53,554 bases of DNA. Source: CAMDBL01 sp964498125. Its GTDB lineage: Bacteria > Pseudomonadota > Alphaproteobacteria > Rhizobiales > Hyphomicrobiaceae. A model generated the notes under the pieces. That model was not told where the DNA came from. It searched no databases and worked only from the letters and a program-made list of their open reading frames with translations. The stretch covers positions 1-53,554 of the forward strand of contig CAZCGE010000082.1 in NCBI GenBank assembly GCA_964498125.1. Reading direction: 5' to 3'. How positions within the stretch are numbered: the stretch's first letter is position 1; each line of letters starts with the position of its first letter. A program made the translations under genes and the position numbers. Shown here piece after piece: positions 41,738-50,255 of this stretch.

Positions 41738-43063
41738 ATGAACGCGCATGACAGCCCATCTGGCAAGGCCGCAGCCGAGAAGGCTGCAATGCTCTCAATG
41801 AATGGCAAGTCCGCGCAGATGCCTGTCCGATCGGGAACGATCGGTCCCGATGTGATCGACGTCGGCAAGCTTTACGCCAACACGGGTTGTTTCACCTACG
41901 ACCCGGGCTTCACCTCCACGGCAAACTGCTCCTCGCGCATTACCTACATCGATGGCGACGAGGGCATCCTGCTCTATCGCGGCTATCCGATCGAGCAGCT
42001 GGCCGAAGGCTCGAATTTCATGGAGATCTGCTACCTGCTGCTGCATGGCGAGCTGCCGAACAAGTCGCAGTACGAGACGTTCAACAACACCATCACGCGG
42101 CATACGATGGTGCACGAGCAGATGAGCCGCTTCTACACCGGTTTCCGCCGCGACGCGCACCCGATGGCGATCATGACCGGCACGGTTGGCGCGTTGTCGG
42201 CCTTCTATCATGACTCCACCGACATCACCGATCAAACGCAGCGCATGATCGCCAGTCACCGCATGATCGCCAAGATGCCGACCATGGCGGCGATGGCCTT
42301 CAAGTATTCGATCGGTCAGCCGTTCATCTATCCCCGCAACGACCTCGACTATACCGCCAACTTCCTGCAAATGTGCTTTGCGGTGCCCTGCGAGCCTTAC
42401 GTCGTCAATCCGGTGCTGGCCCGCGCGCTCGACCGTATCTTCATCCTACATGCCGACCACGAGCAGAACGCGTCGACCTCGACGGTGCGCCTGGCCGGCT
42501 CCTCTGGCGCCAATCCGTTCGCCTGCATCGCCGCCGGCATCGCCTGTCTGTGGGGCCCCGCGCATGGTGGCGCCAACGAGGCGGCTCTCAACATGCTGAA
42601 GGAGATCGGCTCGGTCGACCGGGTCGCAGGGTATCTCAAGAAGGCCAAGGACAAGAATTCCGGTTTCCGCCTGATGGGCTTTGGCCACCGCGTCTACAAG
42701 AACTACGATCCGCGCGCCAAGGTGATGCAGAAGACCTGCCACGAGGTGCTGGAGGCGGTCGGCGACAAGAACGAGCCGCTGCTCAAGGTTGCCTTGGAGC
42801 TGGAGCGCATCGCGCTGCAGGACGACTACTTCATCGAGAAGAAGCTTTATCCCAACATCGACTTCTACTCGGGCATCACGCTGCGAGCGATGGGCTTCCC
42901 GCCGTCGATGTTCACGGTTCTGTTCGCCCTTGCCCGTACCGTCGGCTGGATCGCGCAGTGGAAAGAGATGATCGAGGATCCCGAGCAGCGCATCGGCCGT
43001 CCGCGCCAGCTCTACATCGGCGCGCCGCAGCGCGATTACACCGAGATCGAGAAGCGGCGTTGA
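41738..43063 (+). CDS. gltA: Citrate synthase
   Basis: The 441-residue enzyme is a type II (hexameric, NADH-sensitive class) citrate synthase, joining acetyl-CoA and oxaloacetate. Seen: the N-terminal beta region with NTGCFTYDPGFTSTANCSSRITYIDGDEGILLYRGYPIEQLAE, the catalytic His in LHADHEQNASTSTVRLAGSS and in GPAHGGANEAALNML, and the catalytic Asp in KLYPNIDFYSGITLRAMG. AAGGA stands before the ATG. Length and motifs are fully standard. It is followed by a palindromic repeat and the ABC1 kinase gene. Confidence 0.97.
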   Translation: MNAHDSPSGKAAAEKAAMLSMNGKSAQMPVRSGTIGPDVIDVGKLYANTGCFTYDPGFTSTANCSSRITYIDGDEGILLYRGYPIEQLAEGSNFMEICYLLLHGELPNKSQYETFNNTITRHTMVHEQMSRFYTGFRRDAHPMAIMTGTVGALSAFYHDSTDITDQTQRMIASHRMIAKMPTMAAMAFKYSIGQPFIYPRNDLDYTANFLQMCFAVPCEPYVVNPVLARALDRIFILHADHEQNASTSTVRLAGSSGANPFACIAAGIACLWGPAHGGANEAALNMLKEIGSVDRVAGYLKKAKDKNSGFRLMGFGHRVYKNYDPRAKVMQKTCHEVLEAVGDKNEPLLKVALELERIALQDDYFIEKKLYPNIDFYSGITLRAMGFPPSMFTVLFALARTVGWIAQWKEMIEDPEQRIGRPRQLYIGAPQRDYTEIEKRR

Positions 43064-43068
43064 GGTGC

Positions 43069-43226
43069 GTAGGGTGGGTTAGGCCCGCAGCCCTTGCGCA
43101 GGGCCGTAACCCACCGCTGTGCCACCACATGGTGGGTTATCCCGCAAGGGGACTCCCAAGTGGTCGCGCGCGGATCGATCGCCGTGCCCTATTTCCTCTG
43201 GCATGGGCCGCGCAAACCCACCCTAC
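43069..43226. repeat. GTAGGGTGGGTT-type composite repeat
   Basis: GTAGGGTGGGTT (43069-43080) and AACCCACCCTAC (43215-43226) are perfect 12-base inverted ends. Between them GTAACCCACC and TGGTGGGTTA form a further inverted pair. The ends resemble the GTAGGTTGGGTT ends of the repeats at 1277 and 3037. It fills most of the space between citrate synthase and the ABC1 kinase gene. Confidence 0.8.
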
Positions 43227-43286
43227 GGCGCCACGCCCGATATAGCGTATTTTGCGGCGTTCGCCGATCGGCGGAAGCAGAGGCGC

Positions 43287-44747
43287 ATGAGCAACGAGGA
43301 CAACCGGTTCACGGCGCGGGCAGCCCGCTATGTCCGTGTCGGCAGCCAGGTCGGCGCGGTGGCTGCCAAAGTGGCCGGCAGCCGGCTGTTCGGCATGGAG
43401 TTCGACCGTGGTCGCAATGCAGCCGAGCTGGCGGCCGCCTTGGGCGGGCTCAAGGGCCCGATCATGAAGGTCGCCCAACTGCTGTCGACGATCCCGGAAG
43501 CCCTGCCAGCTGAATATGCCGCCGAGCTGTCACAGCTCCAAAGCCAGGCGCCACCGATGGGGCCGGGCTTTGTCCGGCGGCGGATGTCGGCCGAGCTTGG
43601 CCCGGACTGGCCGGGGCGCTTCAAGAGCTTCGAAATTGCGGCGGCGGCTTCGGCCTCGCTCGGCCAGGTGCACCGCGCCGTCGCCCATGACGGGGCGCCG
43701 CTGGCCGTCAAGCTGCAATACCCCGACATGCAGTCTGCCGTCGAGGCCGATCTCAACCAGCTCAAGATCGTGTTCGCCATCCACGCGCGCATGGACCCGG
43801 CCGTCGATACCAGCGAGATCCTGCAGGAGATCTCCGCACGGCTGCGGGAGGAGCTGGATTACGAACTGGAAGCCAAGCACACGCGGTTGTATGGCGGGAT
43901 ATTCGGCGGCTCCGGGGTCAGACCCCGCGGGTCTGACCCCGTGCGGACCGGCGAGACGATCTATGGTGCTGTGGAGAGCGCGAACCAGGGGTCAGACCCG
44001 CGGGGTCTGACCCCTGGGAACATCCGCGTCCCGGCCATCATCCCGGAGCTTTCCACCAAGCGCCTGCTGACCATGACCTGGCTCGAGGGGCGACCGCTCA
44101 TCCACTACAAGGGGGCGCCGCTCGAGGACCGCAATACCATCGCGCGCGCCATGTTTCGCGCCTGGTGGTTGCCGTTCAGCCACTACGGCGTCATCCACGG
44201 CGATCCGCATCTGGGCAACTACACGATCTTCGAGACCCAGGGTAAGCCCTGCGGCATCAATCTGCTCGACTACGGCTGCATCCGCACGTTTCCCGTGCCG
44301 TTCGTGCAGGGGGTGATCGACCTCTACAACGGGCTGCTCAAGGGCGACCAGGCGCTGGTGGTGCATGCCTACGAGACATGGGGCTTCCAGGGCCTGACGC
44401 GCGAGCTGATCGACGCCATGAACATCTGGGCGCGCTTCATCTACGGCCCCATGCTGGATGACCGCGAGCGCACCATCGCCGAGGGCACGACGCCGGCCCA
44501 GTATGGGCGCCGCGAGGCCTTTTCAGTGCACAAGGTGCTGAAAGAGAAGGGTCCGGTGAAGGTGCCGCGCGAGTTCGTGTTCATGGATCGGGCGGCGATC
44601 GGCCTCGGCGGCGTATTCTTGCATCTGGATGCGCGGCAAAACTGGTATCGTTTGTTCAACGAGACGATCGAGGGTTTTACGCTGGACGCCGTTGCCGAGA
44701 ATCAGAAGGCAGCGTTCGCAGCAGCCAGCGTGCCGATGCCGCAGTGA
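43287..44747 (+). CDS. ABC1/AarF/UbiB family kinase with palindromes in its coding sequence
   Basis: This 486-residue atypical kinase has the ABC1 features: the N-terminal KLGQ-like motif LKGPIMKVAQLLSTIPEALP, the Ala-rich loop AAASASLGQVHRA, the Lys in PLAVKLQYPDMQSAVEADL, YELEAKHTRLY, then GDPHLGNYTIF and INLLDYGCIR. The family supports ubiquinone synthesis. Between GGIFGG and IRVPAIIPELST there are about 37 extra residues (209-245; GSGVRPRGSDPV and QGSDPRGLTPG) coded by two GGGGTCAGACCC palindromes and their spacer; relatives run straight through. The frame is kept, and it is between conserved parts, so the protein may still work. ATG 43287 follows AGAGGCGC. Confidence 0.88.
   Translation: MSNEDNRFTARAARYVRVGSQVGAVAAKVAGSRLFGMEFDRGRNAAELAAALGGLKGPIMKVAQLLSTIPEALPAEYAAELSQLQSQAPPMGPGFVRRRMSAELGPDWPGRFKSFEIAAAASASLGQVHRAVAHDGAPLAVKLQYPDMQSAVEADLNQLKIVFAIHARMDPAVDTSEILQEISARLREELDYELEAKHTRLYGGIFGGSGVRPRGSDPVRTGETIYGAVESANQGSDPRGLTPGNIRVPAIIPELSTKRLLTMTWLEGRPLIHYKGAPLEDRNTIARAMFRAWWLPFSHYGVIHGDPHLGNYTIFETQGKPCGINLLDYGCIRTFPVPFVQGVIDLYNGLLKGDQALVVHAYETWGFQGLTRELIDAMNIWARFIYGPMLDDRERTIAEGTTPAQYGRREAFSVHKVLKEKGPVKVPREFVFMDRAAIGLGGVFLHLDARQNWYRLFNETIEGFTLDAVAENQKAAFAAASVPMPQ
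43914..44017. repeat. Paired GGGGTCAGACCC palindromes inside the ABC1 gene
   Basis: Palindrome 1 (43914-43940) has 12-base arms GGGGTCAGACCC / GGGTCTGACCCC around CGC; palindrome 2 (43985-44017) has 15-base arms CCAGGGGTCAGACCC / GGGTCTGACCCCTGG around GCG. The two face opposite ways and are 44 bases apart, the arrangement of REPIN-like REP doublets. The inserted length of 111 bases is a multiple of three. The same core is at 35050-35100. Confidence 0.9.
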
Positions 44748-44780
44748 GGCGTCATTGCCGTACTTTTGCCGGTATCTTAT

Positions 44781-44829
44781 CGCCAATTGGCGGTGGATTC
44801 CTTGACAATTCCGGCCCTGGAGCTATCTA
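44781..44829 (+). promoter_or_regulatory. Promoter with upstream palindrome for a small peptide gene
   Basis: TTGACA (44802-44807), a 16-base spacer and TATCTA (44824-44829) make a good promoter about 39 bases before the small peptide start. A 12-base palindrome CGCCAATTGGCG (44781-44792) ends nine bases before the -35 and could be an operator. Confidence 0.65.
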
Positions 44830-44867
44830 TGGGGCAGGATTGCAGTTGACCCTGAAAGGGGCGGACG

Positions 44868-44981
44868 ATGAAAAAGCTGATGCTGGCTCTTGCTGTAACT
44901 TTGGCGTTGTCGAGCGTGGGCGTTGCCGTGAACCCTGCTGCGGTTCAGGCGGGCTGCCCGAAGCACAACCCAAACTGCTGA
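44868..44981 (+). CDS. Tiny secreted Cys-containing peptide (37 residues)
   Basis: This reading frame codes a clear signal peptide (MKKLMLALAVTLALSSVGVA, cleavage after VQA) and a very short mature end, GCPKHNPNC, with Cys at both sides of seven residues. GAAAGGGG stands before the ATG and a consensus promoter is placed upstream, which a chance frame would rarely have. I recognise no family. The two Cys could form a disulfide ring; the His and Cys could bind a metal. It stands alone between the ABC1 kinase and the coiled-coil gene. Confidence 0.65.
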   Translation: MKKLMLALAVTLALSSVGVAVNPAAVQAGCPKHNPNC

Positions 44982-45220
44982 AGGCCGAACTGCTGCAGGC
45001 GCTCGCGCGTCAAACATGCATGCGACGTACAGCGGCGCCTCTCTCCGGAGTGGCGCCGATCTACGTTGTGGCAAGGTGAGCGCGCAGTCGCAGCCGAGCC
45101 GTGTTACGTTGCCCCGCCCACGCCGCGTTTCGGCGTCATGCTTGCGCTCACGGCCCGTGAACGGTTCTCCCGATCCGGCGCCGGCCCGTCGTTCCAGTGC
45201 TTCCAGGTCTGCGAGTTGAC

Positions 45221-46348
45221 ATGACACACCCAGCCCCCGATCAGCCGAAGGCAGAGACGCAGACCAGGCCAGGGCCATTCGATACCGAGGAGCACCTGGC
45301 GCTCTACAAGTTCAAGATGCTCACCGAGATCCGGGACGAGGTCCTGGAATGGGCCAAGGTGCGCGTCGGGCTGCTCGCAACGGTGTTGAGCTTGCTGATC
45401 CTGTCGGGAAGCTTCGTCGGCATTCGCCTGCTGGTCGAAGGTCAGATCGAGAAGATCGCCAAGCAGCCCGTCGAGAGCCAGATCAAGATCCTGCAAGATG
45501 CCGGCCAGCAGGCCAAGGAGCGGGTCGAGGCGCTGAAGTTCCACAGCGAGCAGGTCACCAGCATGAGCTTTGCCGCCCAGCACGAGCTGGCGCGATTGAA
45601 GGTGGAAGCCGATCAGGTGCGCCGCTTCGTCAAGGAGACCGAGGCGACGATCCAGAACGTGGAGAAGCTCGCCCGTGAGTTGCGAACGGAGGCGGACCGC
45701 TTCAAGCTCGGCGCCGACGTCTCCCGCCAGCATTTCCACGTGCAGGCGCTGAAGGCGAAGTCCGACATGCTGATCATGGGCAACAATGTGGAGTTGCTGC
45801 AGGCGGGATTTGCCATCATCGAGAAGCTGGCGGCCGAGATCCGGCAGGCCGATCCGCAATCGGAGCTGGCGCGGCAATTCGCGGGCTTTGGGGGGCAGTG
45901 GCGCGCGGCGCGCGACGACTACATGAAGCGCGCCGCCGTGATCAGGTCGCGGCGCGACGTCAAGATCATCCACTATCTCAAGGACGACGCGACGCCGGAG
46001 CGGCATCAGAAGTCGGAAGCGCTGGTCAACGCCCTATTGGCAGAGGGCTACACGGCTGAAAGCTGGACCACGAGCAGAGGCGTCACCGAGTTCGAGGCCG
46101 CCGCCGAGGTCGCCAAGGAGTTCGGCATCGATCCAAAGCTGCTGCTGCGCCCTGTGCTGCTGCTGAGCCCGGAGTCGGCCGTCAGCATCGACGATCTGGC
46201 GGAAATCGCGCGCAAGGCCGATTCATCGCTGCCCGCACCGACCCGCCATCCCTTGACGCCCAACAAGGCGCTGATCCAAGGCGGCAGCGAGAATGGCGGC
46301 TTCAAGCCGGCCAACATCATCCTGATCGCCGAGCTTGGCAGCGGGTGA
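45221..46348 (+). CDS. Membrane-anchored coiled-coil protein (unknown function)
   Basis: The protein has 375 residues. A short polar N-terminus (about 50 residues) comes first, then one membrane helix (VGLLATVLSLLILSGSFVGI, about residues 52-75), a long coiled coil (about 76-190; KILQDAGQQAKERVEALKFH), a helical spacer, and a C-terminal domain (about 245-375; VKIIHYLKDDATPERHQKSEALVNALLAEGY) that resembles the LytR C-terminal fold. I recognise no family. A role as envelope scaffold or stress-related anchor is inference. ATG 45221 gives the natural start; hairpins at 45026-45067 and 45121-45137 lie upstream. Confidence 0.75.
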   Translation: MTHPAPDQPKAETQTRPGPFDTEEHLALYKFKMLTEIRDEVLEWAKVRVGLLATVLSLLILSGSFVGIRLLVEGQIEKIAKQPVESQIKILQDAGQQAKERVEALKFHSEQVTSMSFAAQHELARLKVEADQVRRFVKETEATIQNVEKLARELRTEADRFKLGADVSRQHFHVQALKAKSDMLIMGNNVELLQAGFAIIEKLAAEIRQADPQSELARQFAGFGGQWRAARDDYMKRAAVIRSRRDVKIIHYLKDDATPERHQKSEALVNALLAEGYTAESWTTSRGVTEFEAAAEVAKEFGIDPKLLLRPVLLLSPESAVSIDDLAEIARKADSSLPAPTRHPLTPNKALIQGGSENGGFKPANIILIAELGSG

Positions 46349-46533
46349 TGGCGGGAGCGGTGTCTGAAACGAAAGAAACGCGCCAAGACCTCGGTGCCGG
46401 GCAAACTTCCCAGGTCCACCCACGTACATTCACCTGCTTTTTTTGTGTTACGTTATAACGTTGCATCATGGAAGGCAGGGGCTGCAATGGCATCGGCGGA
46501 CGACTGCTTTCGTCATCGAGGGTCAGCGCAGCT

Positions 46534-46562
46534 GGTGTTCGTCTGACATCATGTCGGACACC
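46534..46562. repeat. Degenerate GTCTGACA-type palindrome downstream of glpX
   Basis: GTCTGACAT and ATGTCGGAC (46541-46559) form an inverted pair with one mismatch, with GGTGT before and ACACC after it. It matches in pattern the palindromes upstream of glpX at 47586-47655, so glpX is flanked by this repeat on both sides. Confidence 0.65.
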
Positions 46563-46571
46563 GAAGTCGCA

Positions 46572-47558
46572 TCACACCGGCGCGATCTTGGTGCCGATGT
46601 CGCGGAACGTGGTCTTGATGCGGCGCACGGTACCAGTCTTGGAGCGCATCACCACGGTCTCGGTCTCGGCGAAGTCACCACGGAAATGCACGCCTTCCAG
46701 CAGTGAGCCGCCGGTGATGCCGGTGGCCGAGAAAATCACGTCGGCGGACGCCATGTCGGCCATCATGTACTTGCGGTTGATGTCGGTGATTCCCATCGAC
46801 GCGGCGCGCTGCCTCTCCTCGTCGTTGGACGGCATCAGGCGGCCCTGCATCTGGCCGCCGATGCAGCGCAGCGCCGCCGCCGCCAGCACACCTTCCGGCG
46901 CGCCACCCGAGCCCAGGTACATGTCGATTCCAGTCTCGGCCGAGTCCGTGGTCCAGATGACGCCGGCGATATCGCCGTCGCGGATCAGGCGCAGGCTCGC
47001 CCCGGTCGCGCGAACCGCTTCGATGATTTTCTGGTGTCGCGGCCGGCCGAGCATGCACACCGTGATCTCGCGCACGTCGACGCCCTTGGCCTTGGCCAGG
47101 GCTCTGACGTTGTCGGCGGGCGACGCATCGAGGTCGACCACGCCCACCGGGTAGCCCGGACCGATGGCGATCTTGTTCATGTACATGTCGGGCGCGTTCA
47201 GCAGCCCGCCGCGCTCGGCGATGGCGATCACGGCGAGCGCATTGGGCTCTGCCTCCGCGCACAGTGTCGTGCCCTCCAGCGGGTCGACGGCGATATCGAC
47301 GTCTGGGCCGTCGCGGGTGCCGAGTTCCTCGCCGATGAACAACATCGGCGCCTCGTCCATCTCGCCCTCGCCGATCACCACCCGGCCGCAGATGTTGAGC
47401 CGGCCCAACTCGCGGCGCATGGCGTCGACGGCGGCTTTGTCCGCCTTCTCTTTGTCGCCGCGACCGCGCCAGCGCGCAGCGGCAATGGCGGCGGCCTCCG
47501 TCACGCGGGCTATTTCCAACACCAGCACGCGATCAAGGCCCGTCCGGCTGATACTCAT
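46572..47558 (-). CDS. glpX: Class II fructose-1,6-bisphosphatase
   Basis: This 328-residue enzyme of gluconeogenesis removes a phosphate from fructose 1,6-bisphosphate. The metal sites are VVIGEGEMDEAPMLFIGE, DIAVDPLEGTTLCAEAEPNALAV and TTDSAETGIDMYLGSGGAPEGVL; the GlpX-specific YMNKIAIGPGYP block is present. Length is standard. In alphaproteobacteria glpX usually follows hom, as here (111 bases downstream), but in this window REP-like palindromes lie between the two. Confidence 0.95.
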   Translation of the reverse strand: MSISRTGLDRVLVLEIARVTEAAAIAAARWRGRGDKEKADKAAVDAMRRELGRLNICGRVVIGEGEMDEAPMLFIGEELGTRDGPDVDIAVDPLEGTTLCAEAEPNALAVIAIAERGGLLNAPDMYMNKIAIGPGYPVGVVDLDASPADNVRALAKAKGVDVREITVCMLGRPRHQKIIEAVRATGASLRLIRDGDIAGVIWTTDSAETGIDMYLGSGGAPEGVLAAAALRCIGGQMQGRLMPSNDEERQRAASMGITDINRKYMMADMASADVIFSATGITGGSLLEGVHFRGDFAETETVVMRSKTGTVRRIKTTFRDIGTKIAPV

Positions 47559-47585
47559 CGCTTGGCTCTCCGCTGCTGCCTATCA

Positions 47586-47655
47586 GGTGTCTGACATCCT
47601 GTCAGACACCGATGCACTGTCCTCGCCAAGGTGTCTGACCAGAGGTCAGACACCT
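47586..47655. repeat. Paired GGTGTCTGAC palindromes between hom and glpX
   Basis: Palindrome 1 (47586-47610) has perfect 11-base arms GGTGTCTGACA / TGTCAGACACC around TCC. Palindrome 2 (47629-47655) has perfect 12-base arms AGGTGTCTGACC / GGTCAGACACCT around AGA. They are 18 bases apart. The core GTCTGAC is shared with the GGGGTCAGACC repeats, so these may be two branches of one REP family. Confidence 0.88.
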
Positions 47656-47669
47656 ATGCGCGCAACTTG

Positions 47670-48992
47670 CTACAATTCCTCGATCCGGATCATCTGTGGC
47701 CGCTCGGAAACCTTACCGTCCTGCTCGATCTGGTCGAGCACCTTGCGGATCGCTTCCTCGGTCGTCTCGTGGGTGATGATGACGACTGTGGCGGGGCCCT
47801 CCGGCTGCGGCAGAACCTCGGCGCCGTGGGGAACGCGCGGCCGCCGCTGCACGATGCTCTCCAGCGAGACTTTTTGATCGGCCATGCGTTTGGTGATGGC
47901 CGCCATGGCGCCCGGCTGGTCCAGCACCGACAGGCGCACGTAATAGCTGCCCTTATGCTGGCCGAGCCTGGCCCGCTTGAAGGTCTTGAGTTTCGACGCT
48001 GGCGTGACGAAGGGCGGCAGCACCAGCCCGCGGGCGATATCGAGGATGTCGCTGGCGACCGCCGAGGCCGTGGCTTTCGCGCCGGCGCCGGGGCCGATCA
48101 GCAGCAGATTGCCGGCGAAATCGGCGTCGATGGCGACACAATTGGTGACGCCGGCGACCTGGCCCAGCGCGGAATCCTCCGGCACAAGCGTTGGATGCAC
48201 GCGCGTTTCGATACCGCTGTCGGTCATCACAGCCACGCCCAGCAGCTTGATGGTGTAGCCCAGCTCATGGGCTGCCTCGATATCGGCGGCGGTGATCGAC
48301 TGGATGCCCTCGACGTGCACCTGGTCGAACGCCACCTTGGTACCGAAGGCGAGGCTGGTCAGCAGCGTTAGCTTGTGGGCGGCGTCGAAGCCGCCAATGT
48401 CGAAGGTCGGATCGGTTTCGGCATAGCCTTTCGCCTGCGCCTCGGCCAGCACGTCGCCGAACGCGCGCTTCTCATCCTCCATCTTGGTCAGGATGTAATT
48501 GCAGGTGCCGTTGAGGATGCCGTAGACGCGGCGAATGGAATTGGCCGCCAGGGCCTCGCGCAGCGCCTTGATAACCGGGATGCCGCCAGCCACCGCTGCC
48601 TCGAAATTGAGCGCGACGCCGTTCTTCTCCGCCAGCGCTGCCAGCTCGAAGCCGTGCTTGGCCAGCAATGCCTTGTTGGCGGTGACCACATGCTTGCGGG
48701 CGCCGAGCGCGGCCTCGACCGCGGCCCGGGCGATGCCCTCGTCGCCGCCGATCAATTCGACGAAGACGTCGGTCTGCGGATCGGTCGCCAGCTCGACGGG
48801 GTCATCGAACCAGCGCAGCGCGCCGATATCGACGCCGCGCTCTTTCGATCGCGTGCGCGCTGAAATGCCGGTGATCTCGATGGCGCGGCCGGTGGTGTCG
48901 GCCAGCCGTCCGCCGTGTGTCTCCAACAGCGCCAGCAGCCCGACGCCGACGGTGCCCAACCCAGCAATGCCAAGCTTCAATGGTGCTGTCAT
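47670..48992 (-). CDS. hom: Homoserine dehydrogenase
   Basis: This 440-residue enzyme reduces aspartate semialdehyde to homoserine for Thr and Met synthesis. The NAD(P) fold starts LGIAGLGTVGVGLLALLE; the substrate domain has FEAAVAGGIPVIKALREAL, NGTCNYILTKMED and the catalytic Lys/Asp region TDPTFDIGGFDAAHKLTLL; a C-terminal ACT domain (about 350-430; YYVRLSVLDQPGAMAAITKRM) provides feedback control by Thr. It is probably cotranscribed with the aminotransferase gene upstream (12 bases away) and with glpX. Confidence 0.96.
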   Translation of the reverse strand: MTAPLKLGIAGLGTVGVGLLALLETHGGRLADTTGRAIEITGISARTRSKERGVDIGALRWFDDPVELATDPQTDVFVELIGGDEGIARAAVEAALGARKHVVTANKALLAKHGFELAALAEKNGVALNFEAAVAGGIPVIKALREALAANSIRRVYGILNGTCNYILTKMEDEKRAFGDVLAEAQAKGYAETDPTFDIGGFDAAHKLTLLTSLAFGTKVAFDQVHVEGIQSITAADIEAAHELGYTIKLLGVAVMTDSGIETRVHPTLVPEDSALGQVAGVTNCVAIDADFAGNLLLIGPGAGAKATASAVASDILDIARGLVLPPFVTPASKLKTFKRARLGQHKGSYYVRLSVLDQPGAMAAITKRMADQKVSLESIVQRRPRVPHGAEVLPQPEGPATVVIITHETTEEAIRKVLDQIEQDGKVSERPQMIRIEEL

Positions 48993-49004
48993 GGATTTGC
49001 AGCC

Positions 49005-50255
49005 CTATCGACCGGCATTCTTGGCGATCGGCTCCGCCTTCGGCGCTATCGGAATAACATTGTGCAGGGTGTCGAGCGGCTGCGACAGGAACTTCTTGAT
49101 GTTGCGCGCCGCCTGGCGGATGCGGTGCTCGTTCTCGACCAAGGCAATGCGCACGAAGTCCTCGCCGTGCTCACCAAACCCCATGCCAGGCGCCACCGCC
49201 ACCTCGGCCTTCTCGACCAGCAGCTTGGAGAACTCGAGTGAGCCGAGCGCCGAATAGGGCTCGGGGATCCGCACCCAGGCAAACATCGAGGCCTTCGGCG
49301 GGTCGAATTTCCAGCCCGCCTTGCCGAAGCTGTCGACGAGGACGTCGCGGCGGCGCTTATACGTCTCGCGCATCTCCTCGATGCAGTCGTCGGGGCCGTT
49401 GAGGGCCGCCGTGGCCGCGACCTGAATCGGCGTGAAGGCGCCGTAGTCGAGGTAGCTTTTGACGCGCGCCAAGGCCGACAGCAAGCGATCGTTGCCGACG
49501 GCGAAGCCCATGCGCCAGCCGGCCATCGAATAGGTCTTGGACAGCGACGTGAACTCGACGGCGACATCCATGGCGCCAGGCACCTGCAACAGCGAGGGCG
49601 GGCGCTCGGCCGGATCGAAATAAACCTCGGCGTAGGCCAGGTCCGACAGCACGATCAGATCGTGTTTTTTGGCGAACTGCACGAGGTCGCGATAGAAGTC
49701 GAGGTCGGCGACATAGGCCGTCGGATTGGCCGGATAGCAGACGACGACGGCGATCGGCTTTGGGATCGAGTGGATGATCGCCCGCTCGAGCGCGACGAAG
49801 TAGTCCGGCGTCGGCTCGGCCGGCACCGAGCGAATGACGCCGCCGGCCATCAGGAAGCCGAAGGCGTGAATGGGATAGCTCGGGTTTGGCACCAGCACGA
49901 CATCACCCGGCGCGGTAATGGCTTGCGCCATGTTGGCGAAGCCCTCCTTGGAGCCCAGCGTGGCGACCACCTGCGTCTCTGCCTTCAGCTTGACGCCGAA
50001 GCGGCGCGCGTAATAGCCCGCCTGCGCCTTGAGCAGGCCTGGAATGCCCTTGGAGGCCGAGTAGCGGTCCGTGCGCGGCTTGCCGGCCGTCTCGATCAGC
50101 TTCTCGACGACGTGGCGCGGCGCCGGCAGATCGGGATTGCCCATACCGAGGTCGATGATGTCCGCGCCGCGAGCGCGTGCTGCCGCCTTCAACCGGTTGA
50201 CTTCGGCGAAGACATAGGGCGGCAGGCGCCTGATGCGGTGGAAATCGTCCTTCAC
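49005..50255 (-). CDS. PLP aminotransferase (AlaC / LL-diaminopimelate aminotransferase-like)
   Basis: This 416-residue fold type I aminotransferase has IIDLGMGNPDLPAPRHVVE, GSKEGFANMAQAI, NPSYPIHAFGFLMAGG, VVVCYPANPTAYVADL, the PLP Lys in TSLSKTYSMAGWRMGFAVGN, and the substrate Arg in DFVRIALVENEHRIRQA. In the hom operon it fits an AlaC-like glutamate-pyruvate or an aspartate/methionine-pathway aminotransferase. The start is GTG 50255, backed by AAGGAAAGAG; the longer frame into 50414 lacks homology. Its end is 12 bases from the hom start. Confidence 0.9.
   Translation of the reverse strand: MKDDFHRIRRLPPYVFAEVNRLKAAARARGADIIDLGMGNPDLPAPRHVVEKLIETAGKPRTDRYSASKGIPGLLKAQAGYYARRFGVKLKAETQVVATLGSKEGFANMAQAITAPGDVVLVPNPSYPIHAFGFLMAGGVIRSVPAEPTPDYFVALERAIIHSIPKPIAVVVCYPANPTAYVADLDFYRDLVQFAKKHDLIVLSDLAYAEVYFDPAERPPSLLQVPGAMDVAVEFTSLSKTYSMAGWRMGFAVGNDRLLSALARVKSYLDYGAFTPIQVAATAALNGPDDCIEEMRETYKRRRDVLVDSFGKAGWKFDPPKASMFAWVRIPEPYSALGSLEFSKLLVEKAEVAVAPGMGFGEHGEDFVRIALVENEHRIRQAARNIKKFLSQPLDTLHNVIPIAPKAEPIAKNAGR

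Noticed and set aside
1277..47655. CRISPR array
   Set aside because: The many palindromes are dispersed singly or in pairs with no regular spacers; no cas gene is present.
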